This document shows positions 1 through 8,864 of a stretch of DNA of 64,000 bases, piece by piece; position 1 is the first letter of the stretch; every line of letters starts with the position of its first letter. The stretch lies in assembly GCF_049274025.1 (NCBI RefSeq), contig NZ_JBASRV010000018.1; one strand, given 5' to 3'. Under the pieces are notes generated by a model. It saw only the letters and a program-made list of their open reading frames with translations, was not told where the DNA came from and searched no databases. Origin of the DNA: Miniphocaeibacter sp012841535. GTDB taxonomy: Bacteria; Bacillota; Clostridia; Tissierellales; Peptoniphilaceae. The position numbers and the translations under genes were made by a program.

Positions 1-706
1 TTTTTATAAAGTAAAGATTATCCTGTAATAAACTTGCGTCTAAAACAGTCATAATTCCAAACTCCTTAGCAAGTCCACACACTTCCCTAGCATTTTCCAG
101 TGAGAAAGGTTGACCACCAATTAAATTAGTACCTGCCTCTAAACGTATAAAAGGAATATTATCTGCTCCAACTTCTTCAATTAACTTACGAAGTCTAACA
201 GTGTCAAAATTTCCCTTAAAAGGATAATCTGAATTTATTTTTAAACCTTCCTCTATAACCAACTCTTCAACCCTACCTCCAAGTCTAGTTATATGAGCCT
301 TAGGAGTAGTAAAATGGAAATTCATAGGAATAACGGAACCTTCCTTAACAAAGGCCTCAGCTAAAATATTTTCACAAGCACGTCCTTGGTGGGCAGGTAG
401 AAAATACTCCATTCCAAAAATTTCCCTTACTTTATTTTCCAGTCTTGTAAAAGTTTCACTACCAGCGTAACTATCATCTGCCACCATCATAGCTGCTTGT
501 TGTCTGTCACTCATTGCATTAACACCACTGTCAGTAAGCATATCCATAAAAACATCTTTATTTTGCAACATAAAAGTATTAAAGCCTGCTTTTTCCATAG
601 CTTCCTTACGGTATTCAACAGCTGGTAAATTAAGTTTTTGTACAATACGTACCTTATGCATTTCCAGTGGTATATTCTCTCCAGTAAAAAATTCGATATT
701 TGCCAT
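1..706 (-). CDS. Beta-eliminating lyase (tryptophanase/tyrosine phenol-lyase family), N-terminal part
   Basis: PLP-dependent enzyme of the family that splits tryptophan to indole or tyrosine to phenol, plus pyruvate and ammonia. The 235 visible residues contain LLTDSG-like text (MLTDSGVNAMSD), the AHQGR segment and GGQPFSLEN, all typical of the family. The rest runs off the window edge. A strong TAGGAGG site precedes the ATG at 706. Substrate is unclear. At the site that is Thr in tyrosine phenol-lyase and Asp in E. coli tryptophanase, this protein reads FTTP (Thr-like). At the usual DATR/DSAR segment it reads DASLL, so the conserved Arg is replaced by Leu. It lies downstream of a T-box leader whose specifier reads UAC (Tyr). 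The family is secure; tryptophanase versus tyrosine phenol-lyase is not. Confidence 0.85.
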   Translation of the reverse strand, partial: MANIEFFTGENIPLEMHKVRIVQKLNLPAVEYRKEAMEKAGFNTFMLQNKDVFMDMLTDSGVNAMSDRQQAAMMVADDSYAGSETFTRLENKVREIFGMEYFLPAHQGRACENILAEAFVKEGSVIPMNFHFTTPKAHITRLGGRVEELVIEEGLKINSDYPFKGNFDTVRLRKLIEEVGADNIPFIRLEAGTNLIGGQPFSLENAREVCGLAKEFGIMTVLDASLLQDNLYFIK

Positions 707-787
707 TTCTAATCCTCCTAAAATTAATAAAGCTTTTAAAATATAATAGTAAGTGGTGTAGGGTTTAAGTATTTAAGAAAAATAAAA

Positions 788-1072
788 AAACACCCATCCT
801 CTTTGGTGAAAGAGGACGAGTGTATAACCCGTGTTACCACCTCAATTTGTTAAGTCCTTGCGAAATTAACCTTTTCGGGTGCAATATGAAAAACATATGA
901 CATCCTATTACTGTAACGGGTAAGCCCGTCTCAACCTACTCATACTATTTTTCGATGAGAAGCTACAAGATGTATTCATTTTAATATTTTACATTACCTT
1001 ACACCAACTGGTAACTCTCTTAAGTAAAATAAAAAAACTACTTATTCTTGTAATAGCCACGATATTTTATTA
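788..1072 (-). promoter_or_regulatory. T-box leader (tRNA-sensing riboswitch), probable Tyr specifier
   Basis: On the minus strand the T-box core AGGTGGTAACACGGG lies at 842-828 and is followed by a terminator hairpin (790-823) with a T-run. Upstream is a Stem I with the usual AGAGAGT and GGTGTAAGG elements. Its base pairs ACAAGA with TCTTGT and encloses a specifier loop with AGTA on the 5' side and GAA-UAC-A on the 3' side. UAC fits tyrosine. T-boxes read through when the cognate tRNA is uncharged. The leader controls the beta-eliminating lyase gene. Tyr is inferred from loop position, not from folding software. Confidence 0.9.
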
Positions 1073-1078
1073 CGTTAA

Positions 1079-1107
1079 AGCATATCACAAATAAAGTATA
1101 TAGTCAA
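1079..1107 (-). promoter_or_regulatory. Sigma-A type promoter of the T-box transcript
   Basis: On the minus strand TTGACT (1107-1102) and TATGCT (1084-1079) are separated by 17 bases, placing the start near 1072, just before Stem I of the T-box. Confidence 0.7.
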
Positions 1108-1164
1108 TTAATTACTAGGAAAAGAATAGTCCTAAAAAAGAAGGGATTATTGTGTATTTTCATA

Positions 1165-1193
1165 TTGATTTAAACAAATAAAGAGTATATATT
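1165..1193 (+). promoter_or_regulatory. Promoter upstream of small membrane protein and ABC-F gene
   Basis: TTGATT and TATATT with a 17-base spacer, about 30 bases before the start codon at 1225. It is divergent from the T-box promoter. Confidence 0.5.
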
Positions 1194-1224
1194 ATAGTGT
1201 AGACTAAAAACAAAGAGGAATACT

Positions 1225-1431
1225 ATGGTTAATAATGTATTAATAAAAATAATTCAAATACTACTTTTAATAATTGGCTTAATATTAGTGGGATTTTTGT
1301 TTTATAATATATTTTTTGTACAACTAACAATACAATCACGTATATTAAAAACAATTCTTGCAATATTAGGACTTGCTATTTGGGTTAGATTTTTGGTGTA
1401 TATAATTAGAAAATTCAAGAAATATTTTTAG
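1225..1431 (+). CDS. Small two-helix membrane protein, unknown function
   Basis: The 68-residue product is almost entirely hydrophobic: one helix at about residues 6-30, a second at about 40-60, and a basic tail (RKFKKYF). The spacing to the next gene is 12 bases, so it is probably cotranscribed with the ABC-F ATPase. An AGAGGAAT site precedes the ATG. I do not recognise the family. Its reality is supported by the promoter, ribosome site and tight spacing. Confidence 0.6.
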   Translation: MVNNVLIKIIQILLLIIGLILVGFLFYNIFFVQLTIQSRILKTILAILGLAIWVRFLVYIIRKFKKYF

Positions 1432-1443
1432 AGGGGAAAAAAT

Positions 1444-3033
1444 TTGATAAATATAACAGATTTAAGTTTAAGTTTTCAAGGACAAAAATTATTTGATGAT
1501 GTTAACTTAACATTTTCAAAAGGAAATTGCTATGGGGTAATAGGAGCAAATGGAGCAGGTAAATCCACCTTTTTACGAATCCTACAAGGAGAATTAGAAC
1601 CTGACACAGGAACTGTAGCAATAGATAAAAATGAAAGAATGTCGGTTTTAGAACAGGACCATAACCAGTTTGACGACGAAAAAATTCTAGATGTAGTAAT
1701 ATCTGGCAATCCAAGACTAATAGAAATAATGCATTTAAAAGACGAGCTATATGCAAAACCAGACTTTAATGAAGAAGATGGAATAAAGGTAGCAGAACTA
1801 GAAGAAGAATTTTTGGAAATGGATGGCTGGGAGGCAGAGTCAGAAGCAGCCACTATTTTACAAGGCCTTAATATAGATGTAGACAAACATAATAAATTTG
1901 TAAGGGAATTAACAGGTAAAGAAAAAGTAAGGGTCCTATTAGCGAAAGCCTTATTTGGAAAACCAGACATACTTTTACTAGACGAGCCTACAAATGATTT
2001 AGATATTAAGTCTATATTATGGTTGGAAAATTTCTTAATTGACTATGAAGGAATGGTTATAGTAGTTTCCCATGACAGATACTTTTTAAATAATGTCTGT
2101 ACCCATATGGTAGATATAGATTTTAGGAAAATAAAAATATTTGTGGGAAATTATGATTTTTGGTATGAGTCCAGCCAGTTAATGTCTAAACTAATAAAAG
2201 AACAAAACAAGAAAAAAGAAGAGAAAATAAAGGAACTACAGAACTTTATTCAACGTTTCTCTGCCAATAAATCAAAGTCAAAACAAGCAACATCAAGAAA
2301 AAAACTACTGGATAAAATTCAAATAGAGGACTTACAACCATCAACAAGAAGGTATCCCTTTGTAGGTTTTGAAATGGAAAGGGAAGCAGGAAACCAAATT
2401 CTAGAAGTAAATGAAATATCTAAAACTATAGATGGAAGTAAAGTTTTAGACAAGGTTAGTTTTAGGGTGAATAAAGATGAAAAAATAGCCTTTATAGGAA
2501 ATGAAATATCGGTAACAACCTTATTTAAAATACTCGTAGGAGAACTAGAGCCAGATGAAGGTAGTTACAAGTGGGGGCAAACTATTACAAAATCCTATTT
2601 TCCAAGGGATAATAGCTCCTATTTTGACAAGACCGGCTTAAACCTAATAGATTGGTTAAGGCAATTTTCAGTAGAGCAGTCAGAAATTTATATAAGAGGG
2701 TTCTTAGGAAGAATGTTATTTTCAGGAGATGACGCATTAAAACCGGCAGATAAATTATCTGGTGGAGAAAAAGTCAGAATGATGCTATCTAAAATGATGA
2801 TGTTCGGCTCAAATGTCTTATTATTTGACCAACCAACAAACCATCTAGACCTAGAATCTATAATTGCCCTTAACAATGGTCTAAAGGCCTTTAAGGGAAA
2901 TATCCTATTTACTTCCCATGACACTGAATTTATAAACAGTATAGCCAATAGAATAATTCAGCTAGATGAAAAAATAATTGAAGACAGAAATATGACTTAC
3001 GAAGAATTTATAGAAAGGTTTATAGAAAAATAA
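1444..3033 (+). CDS. ABC-F family ATPase, YkpA/YbiT type
   Basis: Soluble tandem-ATPase protein of the ABC-F translation-factor group; such proteins act on the ribosome rather than in a membrane transporter. At 529 residues it has the normal length for YbiT/YkpA. The first ATPase has Walker A GANGAGKST, a weak signature (LTGKEK) and Walker B LLLDEPTNDLD. The second has LSGGEK and LLFDQPTNHLD, but its Walker A is degenerate (GNEISVTTL, no GKS/T). Degenerate second sites occur in this subgroup, so this need not mean inactivity. The linker around residues 240-290 is Lys-rich. Translation starts at TTG 1444 behind GAGGGGAAA. It is likely a housekeeping factor rather than a resistance protein. Confidence 0.85.
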   Translation: MINITDLSLSFQGQKLFDDVNLTFSKGNCYGVIGANGAGKSTFLRILQGELEPDTGTVAIDKNERMSVLEQDHNQFDDEKILDVVISGNPRLIEIMHLKDELYAKPDFNEEDGIKVAELEEEFLEMDGWEAESEAATILQGLNIDVDKHNKFVRELTGKEKVRVLLAKALFGKPDILLLDEPTNDLDIKSILWLENFLIDYEGMVIVVSHDRYFLNNVCTHMVDIDFRKIKIFVGNYDFWYESSQLMSKLIKEQNKKKEEKIKELQNFIQRFSANKSKSKQATSRKKLLDKIQIEDLQPSTRRYPFVGFEMEREAGNQILEVNEISKTIDGSKVLDKVSFRVNKDEKIAFIGNEISVTTLFKILVGELEPDEGSYKWGQTITKSYFPRDNSSYFDKTGLNLIDWLRQFSVEQSEIYIRGFLGRMLFSGDDALKPADKLSGGEKVRMMLSKMMMFGSNVLLFDQPTNHLDLESIIALNNGLKAFKGNILFTSHDTEFINSIANRIIQLDEKIIEDRNMTYEEFIERFIEK

Positions 3034-3086
3034 TATTCTATACTATAGAAGGAAATAAAAATATTTTAAAACACGATTTAGAAAGT

Positions 3087-3115
3087 AAGAAGGGAAAAAT
3101 TTTCCTTCTTTTTTT
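3087..3115 (+). terminator. Intrinsic terminator after the ABC-F gene
   Basis: AAGAAGG and CCTTCTT arms with a short AT loop, followed by a T-run. Confidence 0.8.
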
Positions 3116-3167
3116 AATATTTACTAATTTTCGAAATAAAATATAAAAACAGGAATAGTCTTTATCC

Positions 3168-3480
3168 CTACTTCCATATAATATTTGCTAATTTCCTTAA
3201 ATTCATGTAAGGAAATAAGAGCAATAGCTTATTTTTTAACCTTTATGTAGTGTATATCTTATACCATGTAATTCTTTATCATCAGCAAATACCCTTTCTA
3301 TTGTTTCTTTTCTCCTGCCATATTTTTTCACTTTTCTATACATTCTTCCCAAATGTGCCTATCTACAACTTTTTGATTATTTTTACTTTCCCTGTATTTC
3401 TCTATATATTTGCAGTTTTTACAATCTTTAGGATTGCTTTTATATTATCAATATCCATATCTGTTAGTAGTAATATATTT
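3168..3480 (-). pseudogene. Decayed transposase C-terminus, IS1182-like
   Basis: On the minus strand the frames read, in order, PKDCKNCKYIEKYRESKNNQ, then KVVDRHIWEECIEK, then after a frame change GRRKETIERVFADDKELHG with IRYTLHK, then after another change MNLRKLANIIWK and a stop at 3168. This matches the C-terminal zinc-cysteine and ERVFADxKExHGxRYT region of IS1182/DDE-type transposases as I know it. The frame changes and the missing N-terminus make it a dead remnant. No terminal inverted repeats were identified. Confidence 0.75.
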
Positions 3481-3523
3481 TAATATTTTAAAGGCTGTTG
3501 GCATTTCATTGTCAAGGGCCTAA

Positions 3524-3553
3524 AAGAAGGAGTAATTTATTCCTTCTTTTTTT
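3524..3553 (+). terminator. Intrinsic terminator-like hairpin
   Basis: AAGAAGGA pairs with TCCTTCTT and is followed by a T-run. It lies between the transposase remnant and the surface-protein gene. No plus-strand gene ends just before it, so it is probably a relic of the inserted element or a barrier to read-through. Confidence 0.6.
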
Positions 3554-3700
3554 GTCTAGAAATATATTATTCATAATATGCAAACAAGAACAAAAAAAAC
3601 ATTGTCTTGTCAGTAAAAAACAGGAGGGTGATTTGACAAATTAGAAAGAAAATAAATGAAAAAACTAATTAATAAAATAAAAAAATAAATGGAGGTTAAA

Positions 3701-6700
3701 ATGAATAGTAAGAAAAGTGGAATATATTTTTCACAGGCTTTTAAAAGCTTTATTTCTTTTCTTCTAATACTTTCAATGGTAATAACGCCAGGACTATTAC
3801 CAACAGTAAGTAAGGCAGAAGAAAAAGAAGAAACAGAGGTAGCTGAAAATCAAAAACCTGATTATTTAACAGCAGAAGATTTACTTAAAAGGTATGAAGA
3901 TGCAACAGGAGGATTAGAGCAAACACAGGACTATAACTTTGACTATAGTAAAGAAGCTCCAACATATGGACAACTTTCAGATGTTAAGTTTACTCAAGTT
4001 GCATTAGGAAAGTTAGGGGGCTATGCCTTAGACTCTAGTGGAAAAGTTTGGTCTTGGGGATACAATCTTTCTGGTAGAGCAGGAATAGGTAAAAAAGTAG
4101 GAGAACAAATGTATCTTGGTGGAATGATGCAAATTCCATATTTTATAGATAATAATATAAAAGTAACTAAAATAGCAGCAGGCTATGAAACAGGGTACGC
4201 TCTTGATGATAAAGGCAATGTTTACGCTTGGGGACGTGGTTCTGAAGGGCAAATGGGAGATGGAGTTGTCAGAGAAGTAAACACTACTCCAGTAATTGTT
4301 CCAATACCAGTGGAAGATGGTGAAAAAGTAATAGATATTGAAGCAGCTGTGGCTAATCAAGCTCATCATGCAGTTGCTATTACTAATAAGAATAAGGTTT
4401 GGTTCTGGGGGCATGGTACAGGTGGAAGAATACCAGGAGGACAAACTGCTACAAAACCAACTGAAGTTAAGATGCCTTTTCCAGAGGGAGTAAAAGTAAA
4501 TAAGGTTATTCCAGGACATAACTTCACCATTGCTCTTGCAAATGATGGAACAGTATGGTCGATGGGACATAATGACCAAGGTCAGTTAGGTCAAGGAGAT
4601 ATAAAAAACAGATATGGTAAATTTGAAAAGATTAAAGAACTATCTAATATTGATCAAATAGATGTAACCTATAAAGTTGTTGTTGCAAAAGATAAAGATG
4701 GAAATGTATATGAATGGGGATATCTTCCAACAGGAGCCAATGGTGCTGCTTTCAGTGGACAATTATCTCCTAGAATTGTGGAAATAAATCAAGCAGAAAT
4801 TGAGAAGGTATATAAACCTATACCACAAAAGGTATATGCTGGAGAACATACAAATTATTTTATAGACCAAAAAGGAAGAACTTGGACTTGGGGTACAGGC
4901 TATTATTATGGATTTGCTAGAGAAGGAGGCTATGTTGATGCCACAACTAAACACGCTAGCAAAGAGGCTGTTTTGTATCCTAAAATAATAGGTGATGGAG
5001 ATACTCAGATAAATGATACAAGTGCAAAATTCCCTAAGTATGTAACAGAAACAAATAGTAAAGTTGCTGGTACTAAGCTTGGTTATGGTCACAACACACT
5101 TCATCCAACAGCTTGGGATGAAGCATATATGTTAAAAGATGATACGGGAAATGTACTAGATAATGATGGCAATCAATTAGAATATAAAAATGGATATTAC
5201 TATAAAAAGGGAACAACTGAAAAAGGAATGCCTGCAATTGATCCTAATGAAACTTGGATTAGTCTTACATTTAAAGAGCCAAGTAAGATGGAAAGTATAT
5301 CAGTAGAAAGATCATCAACAGTGTTTCTAGATGCAGATGGAAATATCTTTAAAGCATCTGTTGATGGATCAGGAACTATTGCCTGGGGTTGGGATTACAA
5401 CGACAAATACTTCACATATGATAAATATTCAAATAATGAAAAAGTTGGATTAGCAAATTCATATGTACATGAACTTGTATTTATGAGAGGTTTACCAACA
5501 TCAGCACCAGCACCAAAGTTAGATGTATCTAAGAAAGCCTATATCAATGATGCAACAGAAGCAGTAAAAGAAAAAACGGTAGTAAAACTTGGCGATACGA
5601 TTAAGTATGTCATTTCTGTGAAGAATACGGGAAATGCTGACTTTACTGGATTGAGCATAGAAGATAGTATTGACCCTGCAAACTTTAAAGAGGGTACGTT
5701 GGTAGCAACAGGAACTCCAGAAGGCGTTACTTTTGTCGATGGAAAATTAGCAGGAAACTTTAACTTAGCACAAGGCGAATCCCTAGAAATCACCATCACA
5801 GGAGTCGTAAAATCTGAAGGAGTTGCAGCGAATACAAACTTACAAAACACAGTGACAATCAAAGATGGAGAAGATGAAACTCCTGGAAAGACACCAGATC
5901 TTCCAGTAGAATCCACTCCAGGCTTAAGCGTAAGTAAAGAAGCCTATATCAATGATGCAACAGAAGCAGTAAAAGAAAAAACGGTAGTAAAACTTGGCGA
6001 TACGATTAAGTATGTCATTTCTGTGAAGAACACGGGAAATGCTGACTTTACTGGATTGAGCATAGAAGATAGTATTGACCCTGCAAACTTTAAAGAGGGT
6101 ACGTTGGTAGCAACAGGAACTCCAGAAGGCGTTACTTTTGTCGATGGAAAACTAGCAGGAAACTTTAACTTAGCACAAGGCGAATCCCTAGAAATCACCA
6201 TCACAGGAGTCGTAAAATCTGAAGGTGTAGCTAGCGGAACAAGCTTGAAGAACGTTGTAAAAGTGACTCCAGAAGGTGGAGAAGAAATACCAGGAGAAAC
6301 ACCAGAAATTATAGTAGAAGTACCAGGACATACAAAAGTAGATTCAAAATCAGAAGTAAAACCAGGGGAAGAATTCGACTATATAATCACTGTAAAAAAT
6401 ACAACTAGCGAAACAAAAGAAGACATTGTGGTAACAGACAAGATAGATGACAACTTAACCATTGTAGGAACAACTCCGCAAGGAACAGTTAATGGACAAA
6501 ACGTTGAGTTTGTAATTGCAAGTCTAGAACCTGGAGCAGATACAGAATTAAGAATTACTGTAAAAGTAAATGATGATGTAGCGGTAGGAACGAAACTTGA
6601 AAACGTGGCAGTTGTAGGAGGAGAAGATGTACCAGTAATAGACCCTCCAGTGGTAATAGATCCAACAGAACCAACGGAACCAACAGAACCAACGGATCCA

Positions 6701-7603
6701 GGTAGACCAACACCAACAATTAAGGAAATAACCTTAGTAGGTGGTAGAGCTACCTTAACTGAAAGAGTGGAAAGTCAATTAATGGACTTTGTACAATACA
6801 GACTATCTGGTAAGGACCGTTATGGTACATCAGTAGATGTAGCAAAAGAATATAGCAAATCCAATATAGTATTACTAGCAAGTGGAGAAAAATACACAGA
6901 TGAATTAACAGCAACAGTACTTGCAAATAAACTAGGTGCACCAATAATGTTAACAAGAAAAGATGCAATTCCAGCAGAAGTGAAAGCTGAAATTAACAGA
7001 CTTGGAGCAACTAAGGTAATAATAATAGGTGGAAATGACTCTATATCAGAAAAGGTAGAAAAAGAACTAGCTAACTACACTGTAGAAAGAATTGGTGGAC
7101 CAGACAGATACGATACAGCAATTCTTGTAGGAAACCAAGTAAGAGCTTTAACAGCTAGTAAGACAGAAGCAATACTAGTAGATGGAACAGACTTCCCGGA
7201 TGCAATTGCAATGACATCTATGGGTGTAGAAGAAAATATGCCAATCCTATTAACAAAACCAGGACAATTACCAACAAGTACAGCAAAAACAATAGAGGAC
7301 TGGAAATTAACTGAGGTAACAATAGGTGGAGGAAGTAAGTCGGTATCAGGAGAAGTAGAAAAAGAAGTTAGAAAATATGCAGAAGTAAATAGAATAGCTG
7401 GTGCTGACAGGTATGAAACATCTGTACTAGTAGCAGAACAAGTATATGTAAAACCAAAACATGCTGTAATAGCAAGTGGAGAAGTATTCCCAGATGCTAT
7501 AGTTGGGGCATCATATGCAGCTAAAAAGGGTTATCCAATAGTATTATCTAGAGGAAACAACGTTCCAGATGTTGTAATGGACTATGTTTTAGGTAATAGA
7601 TAA
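3701..7603 (+). CDS. Large secreted surface protein: RCC1-like repeats, DUF11-type repeats, CWB2 wall anchor
   Basis: Predicted 1300-residue exported protein. The start is taken at ATG 3701 because GGAGGT lies just before it; the in-frame ATG at 3689 would overlap that site. The signal peptide is residues 1 to about 41, with a hydrophobic core and then SKAEE. Residues of about 75-590 hold repeated motifs such as YALDSSGKVWSWGYN and YALDDKGNVYAWGRG, typical of RCC1/beta-propeller repeats. Two near-identical DUF11-type domains (about 605-735 and 740-870) and a more divergent third (about 880-975) follow. A PTEPTEPTEPTDP linker leads to three CWB2 repeats (about 1015-1300) that would bind wall polymer non-covalently. 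The role is likely adhesion or display; the ligand is unknown. Confidence 0.85.
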   Translation: MNSKKSGIYFSQAFKSFISFLLILSMVITPGLLPTVSKAEEKEETEVAENQKPDYLTAEDLLKRYEDATGGLEQTQDYNFDYSKEAPTYGQLSDVKFTQVALGKLGGYALDSSGKVWSWGYNLSGRAGIGKKVGEQMYLGGMMQIPYFIDNNIKVTKIAAGYETGYALDDKGNVYAWGRGSEGQMGDGVVREVNTTPVIVPIPVEDGEKVIDIEAAVANQAHHAVAITNKNKVWFWGHGTGGRIPGGQTATKPTEVKMPFPEGVKVNKVIPGHNFTIALANDGTVWSMGHNDQGQLGQGDIKNRYGKFEKIKELSNIDQIDVTYKVVVAKDKDGNVYEWGYLPTGANGAAFSGQLSPRIVEINQAEIEKVYKPIPQKVYAGEHTNYFIDQKGRTWTWGTGYYYGFAREGGYVDATTKHASKEAVLYPKIIGDGDTQINDTSAKFPKYVTETNSKVAGTKLGYGHNTLHPTAWDEAYMLKDDTGNVLDNDGNQLEYKNGYYYKKGTTEKGMPAIDPNETWISLTFKEPSKMESISVERSSTVFLDADGNIFKASVDGSGTIAWGWDYNDKYFTYDKYSNNEKVGLANSYVHELVFMRGLPTSAPAPKLDVSKKAYINDATEAVKEKTVVKLGDTIKYVISVKNTGNADFTGLSIEDSIDPANFKEGTLVATGTPEGVTFVDGKLAGNFNLAQGESLEITITGVVKSEGVAANTNLQNTVTIKDGEDETPGKTPDLPVESTPGLSVSKEAYINDATEAVKEKTVVKLGDTIKYVISVKNTGNADFTGLSIEDSIDPANFKEGTLVATGTPEGVTFVDGKLAGNFNLAQGESLEITITGVVKSEGVASGTSLKNVVKVTPEGGEEIPGETPEIIVEVPGHTKVDSKSEVKPGEEFDYIITVKNTTSETKEDIVVTDKIDDNLTIVGTTPQGTVNGQNVEFVIASLEPGADTELRITVKVNDDVAVGTKLENVAVVGGEDVPVIDPPVVIDPTEPTEPTEPTDPGRPTPTIKEITLVGGRATLTERVESQLMDFVQYRLSGKDRYGTSVDVAKEYSKSNIVLLASGEKYTDELTATVLANKLGAPIMLTRKDAIPAEVKAEINRLGATKVIIIGGNDSISEKVEKELANYTVERIGGPDRYDTAILVGNQVRALTASKTEAILVDGTDFPDAIAMTSMGVEENMPILLTKPGQLPTSTAKTIEDWKLTEVTIGGGSKSVSGEVEKEVRKYAEVNRIAGADRYETSVLVAEQVYVKPKHAVIASGEVFPDAIVGASYAAKKGYPIVLSRGNNVPDVVMDYVLGNR
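5536..6230 (+). repeat. Tandem near-identical repeat inside the surface-protein gene
   Basis: About 290 bases starting at 5536 recur at 5941, a 405-base (135-codon) period. Only a few silent-looking differences are visible, for example AATACGG versus AACACGG. The copies encode consecutive DUF11-type domains. Identity this high points to recent duplication or ongoing homogenisation, so copy number may vary between strains. Confidence 0.9.
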
Positions 7604-7610
7604 ATAAATA

Positions 7611-7663
7611 AAAACAACAACTTAAGTTTTTGAATATTTAAAAACTTAAGTTGTTGTTTTTTT
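7611..7663 (+). terminator. Strong intrinsic terminator after the surface-protein gene
   Basis: A long stem (AACAACAACTTAAG with CTTAAGTTGTTGTT, extended by A/T pairs) is followed by a T-run. Confidence 0.9.
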
Positions 7664-7725
7664 AACGGAATTATGTTAATTTTATAGTGAGAGGAATATA
7701 AATAATAAAAATAAAGGGGAGTTAA

Positions 7726-8622
7726 ATGAATAGTAAATCTGAAGAAGACGCATTTAGGATATCCAGTTATTTAGGAAATAAAATGGATATTTCAAAAAGA
7801 ATGGGAGCTATTTTATTAGGAGATTTTATTTGTGCTTTTGCAATGACCTTTTTCTTTCAACAAAAAGGGTTACTAAGTGGTGGCTTAGGAGGTATAGGTT
7901 TATTATTAAAATTTTTATATAATATACCTACAGGTCTTACTATATTAATATTAAATATTCCATTAGTTATAATGGGGTATATATTTTTGAATAAAATATT
8001 TACAACATATGCCATGATTTCAGCAGTAATATTGTCCGGTATATTGTTAATATTTGAAAATTTCAAAAATCCATTTATTTTAGAAGATGCTTTTCTTGTA
8101 TCAGTAATAGGAGGAGCAATTAATGGAATAGGTATGGGAATTCTTTTTAGGTATGGAGCCTGTCAAGGCGGATTGGATATATTGGCGGCTATATTTAAAA
8201 AAAGACTTAATATGAACATTGGTAATGCTCTACTAGGAATGAATATGCTTATAGTTCTAACGGCATCATATATATTTTCATTGGACAAGGGATTATATAC
8301 AATAGTTTCTATGGTTGTAGGCTATACATTACTTGATAGAATTCAAATGGGTTTTGGGGAAAGAAAACAAATTTTTATTATATCTAAGGAATATAACGCT
8401 ATAACTGAAGATATAATAAAATACGTTCATAGAGGGGTAACCTACCTAGATGGCTCAGGAGCCTATAGTGAAACAGGCTATAAAATAATTTATACTGTAG
8501 TAGGTACAAGGCAAATAGCAGCTTTAAAGCAAATAGTAGAAGAACATGATAAAAATGCATTTATGACTATTTCAGATACTTATGAGGTAAAGGGTAAAGG
8601 ATTTAAAACAGCCGAAATTTAA
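7726..8622 (+). CDS. YitT family membrane protein (DUF161/DUF2179)
   Basis: The 298-residue integral membrane protein of the YitT/YqfU/YebE family has about five to six helices in residues 25-210, with the family segment GACQGGLDILAAIF. A soluble DUF2179-like C-terminal domain (about 215-290) contains YLDGSGAYSETGYKIIYTVV. The transported substrate is not established for the family. It starts behind AAGGGGAG. Two further paralogues lie at 32013-32894 and 34182-35032; this one is the more distant of the three, with an extra hydrophilic N-terminus. Confidence 0.85.
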   Translation: MNSKSEEDAFRISSYLGNKMDISKRMGAILLGDFICAFAMTFFFQQKGLLSGGLGGIGLLLKFLYNIPTGLTILILNIPLVIMGYIFLNKIFTTYAMISAVILSGILLIFENFKNPFILEDAFLVSVIGGAINGIGMGILFRYGACQGGLDILAAIFKKRLNMNIGNALLGMNMLIVLTASYIFSLDKGLYTIVSMVVGYTLLDRIQMGFGERKQIFIISKEYNAITEDIIKYVHRGVTYLDGSGAYSETGYKIIYTVVGTRQIAALKQIVEEHDKNAFMTISDTYEVKGKGFKTAEI

Positions 8623-8626
8623 ATTG

Positions 8627-8655
8627 TTGAATTAAAGTAGAGAATATGGTATTAT
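8627..8655 (+). promoter_or_regulatory. Promoter of the ABC-F resistance-gene leader
   Basis: TTGAAT and TATTAT with a 17-base spacer place the start near 8662, upstream of the leader peptide at 8686. Confidence 0.65.
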
Positions 8656-8685
8656 TGGCTTGATACAAAAATAAGAGGTGAAAGA

Positions 8686-8706
8686 ATGATTTTAATTTCT
8701 TGCTAA
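8686..8706 (+). CDS. Leader peptide MILISC
   Basis: A six-codon ORF with its own AGAGGTG ribosome site lies between a good promoter and a terminator hairpin. Its TTTCTTGCT segment is complementary to AGCAAGAAA at about 8802-8810. Ribosome position on this ORF could therefore decide which downstream hairpin forms, as in antibiotic-induced attenuators of ABC-F and methylase genes. Function is inferred from layout. Confidence 0.55.
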   Translation: MILISC

Positions 8707-8837
8707 AAATTTAATTTGGGAATAATAAAATAATAGTTCTAGTTATATAATTTATTGGTTTATGAATTATATACTTGTAGACCCTATTTATTATTACCAC
8801 AGCAAGAAATCTCTTCATATATATTATATAAAACATT

Positions 8838-8864
8838 AGACGAGGGATTTCCCTCGTCTTTTTT
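8838..8864 (+). terminator. Attenuator terminator in the ABC-F leader
   Basis: AGACGAGGG pairs with CCCTCGTCT and a T-run follows. It lies about 130 bases after the leader peptide and nearly 500 bases before the ABC-F start. This is the expected position for a regulated terminator rather than the end of a gene. Confidence 0.75.

Noticed and set aside
3250..3483. A 77-codon plus-strand ORF rich in Phe/Ile/Tyr
   Set aside because: No ribosome site, and it lies antisense to the decayed transposase frames, which explain the open frame.
5539..6204. Two related minus-strand ORFs
   Set aside because: They mirror the tandem DUF11 repeats of the real plus-strand gene and lack start signals.
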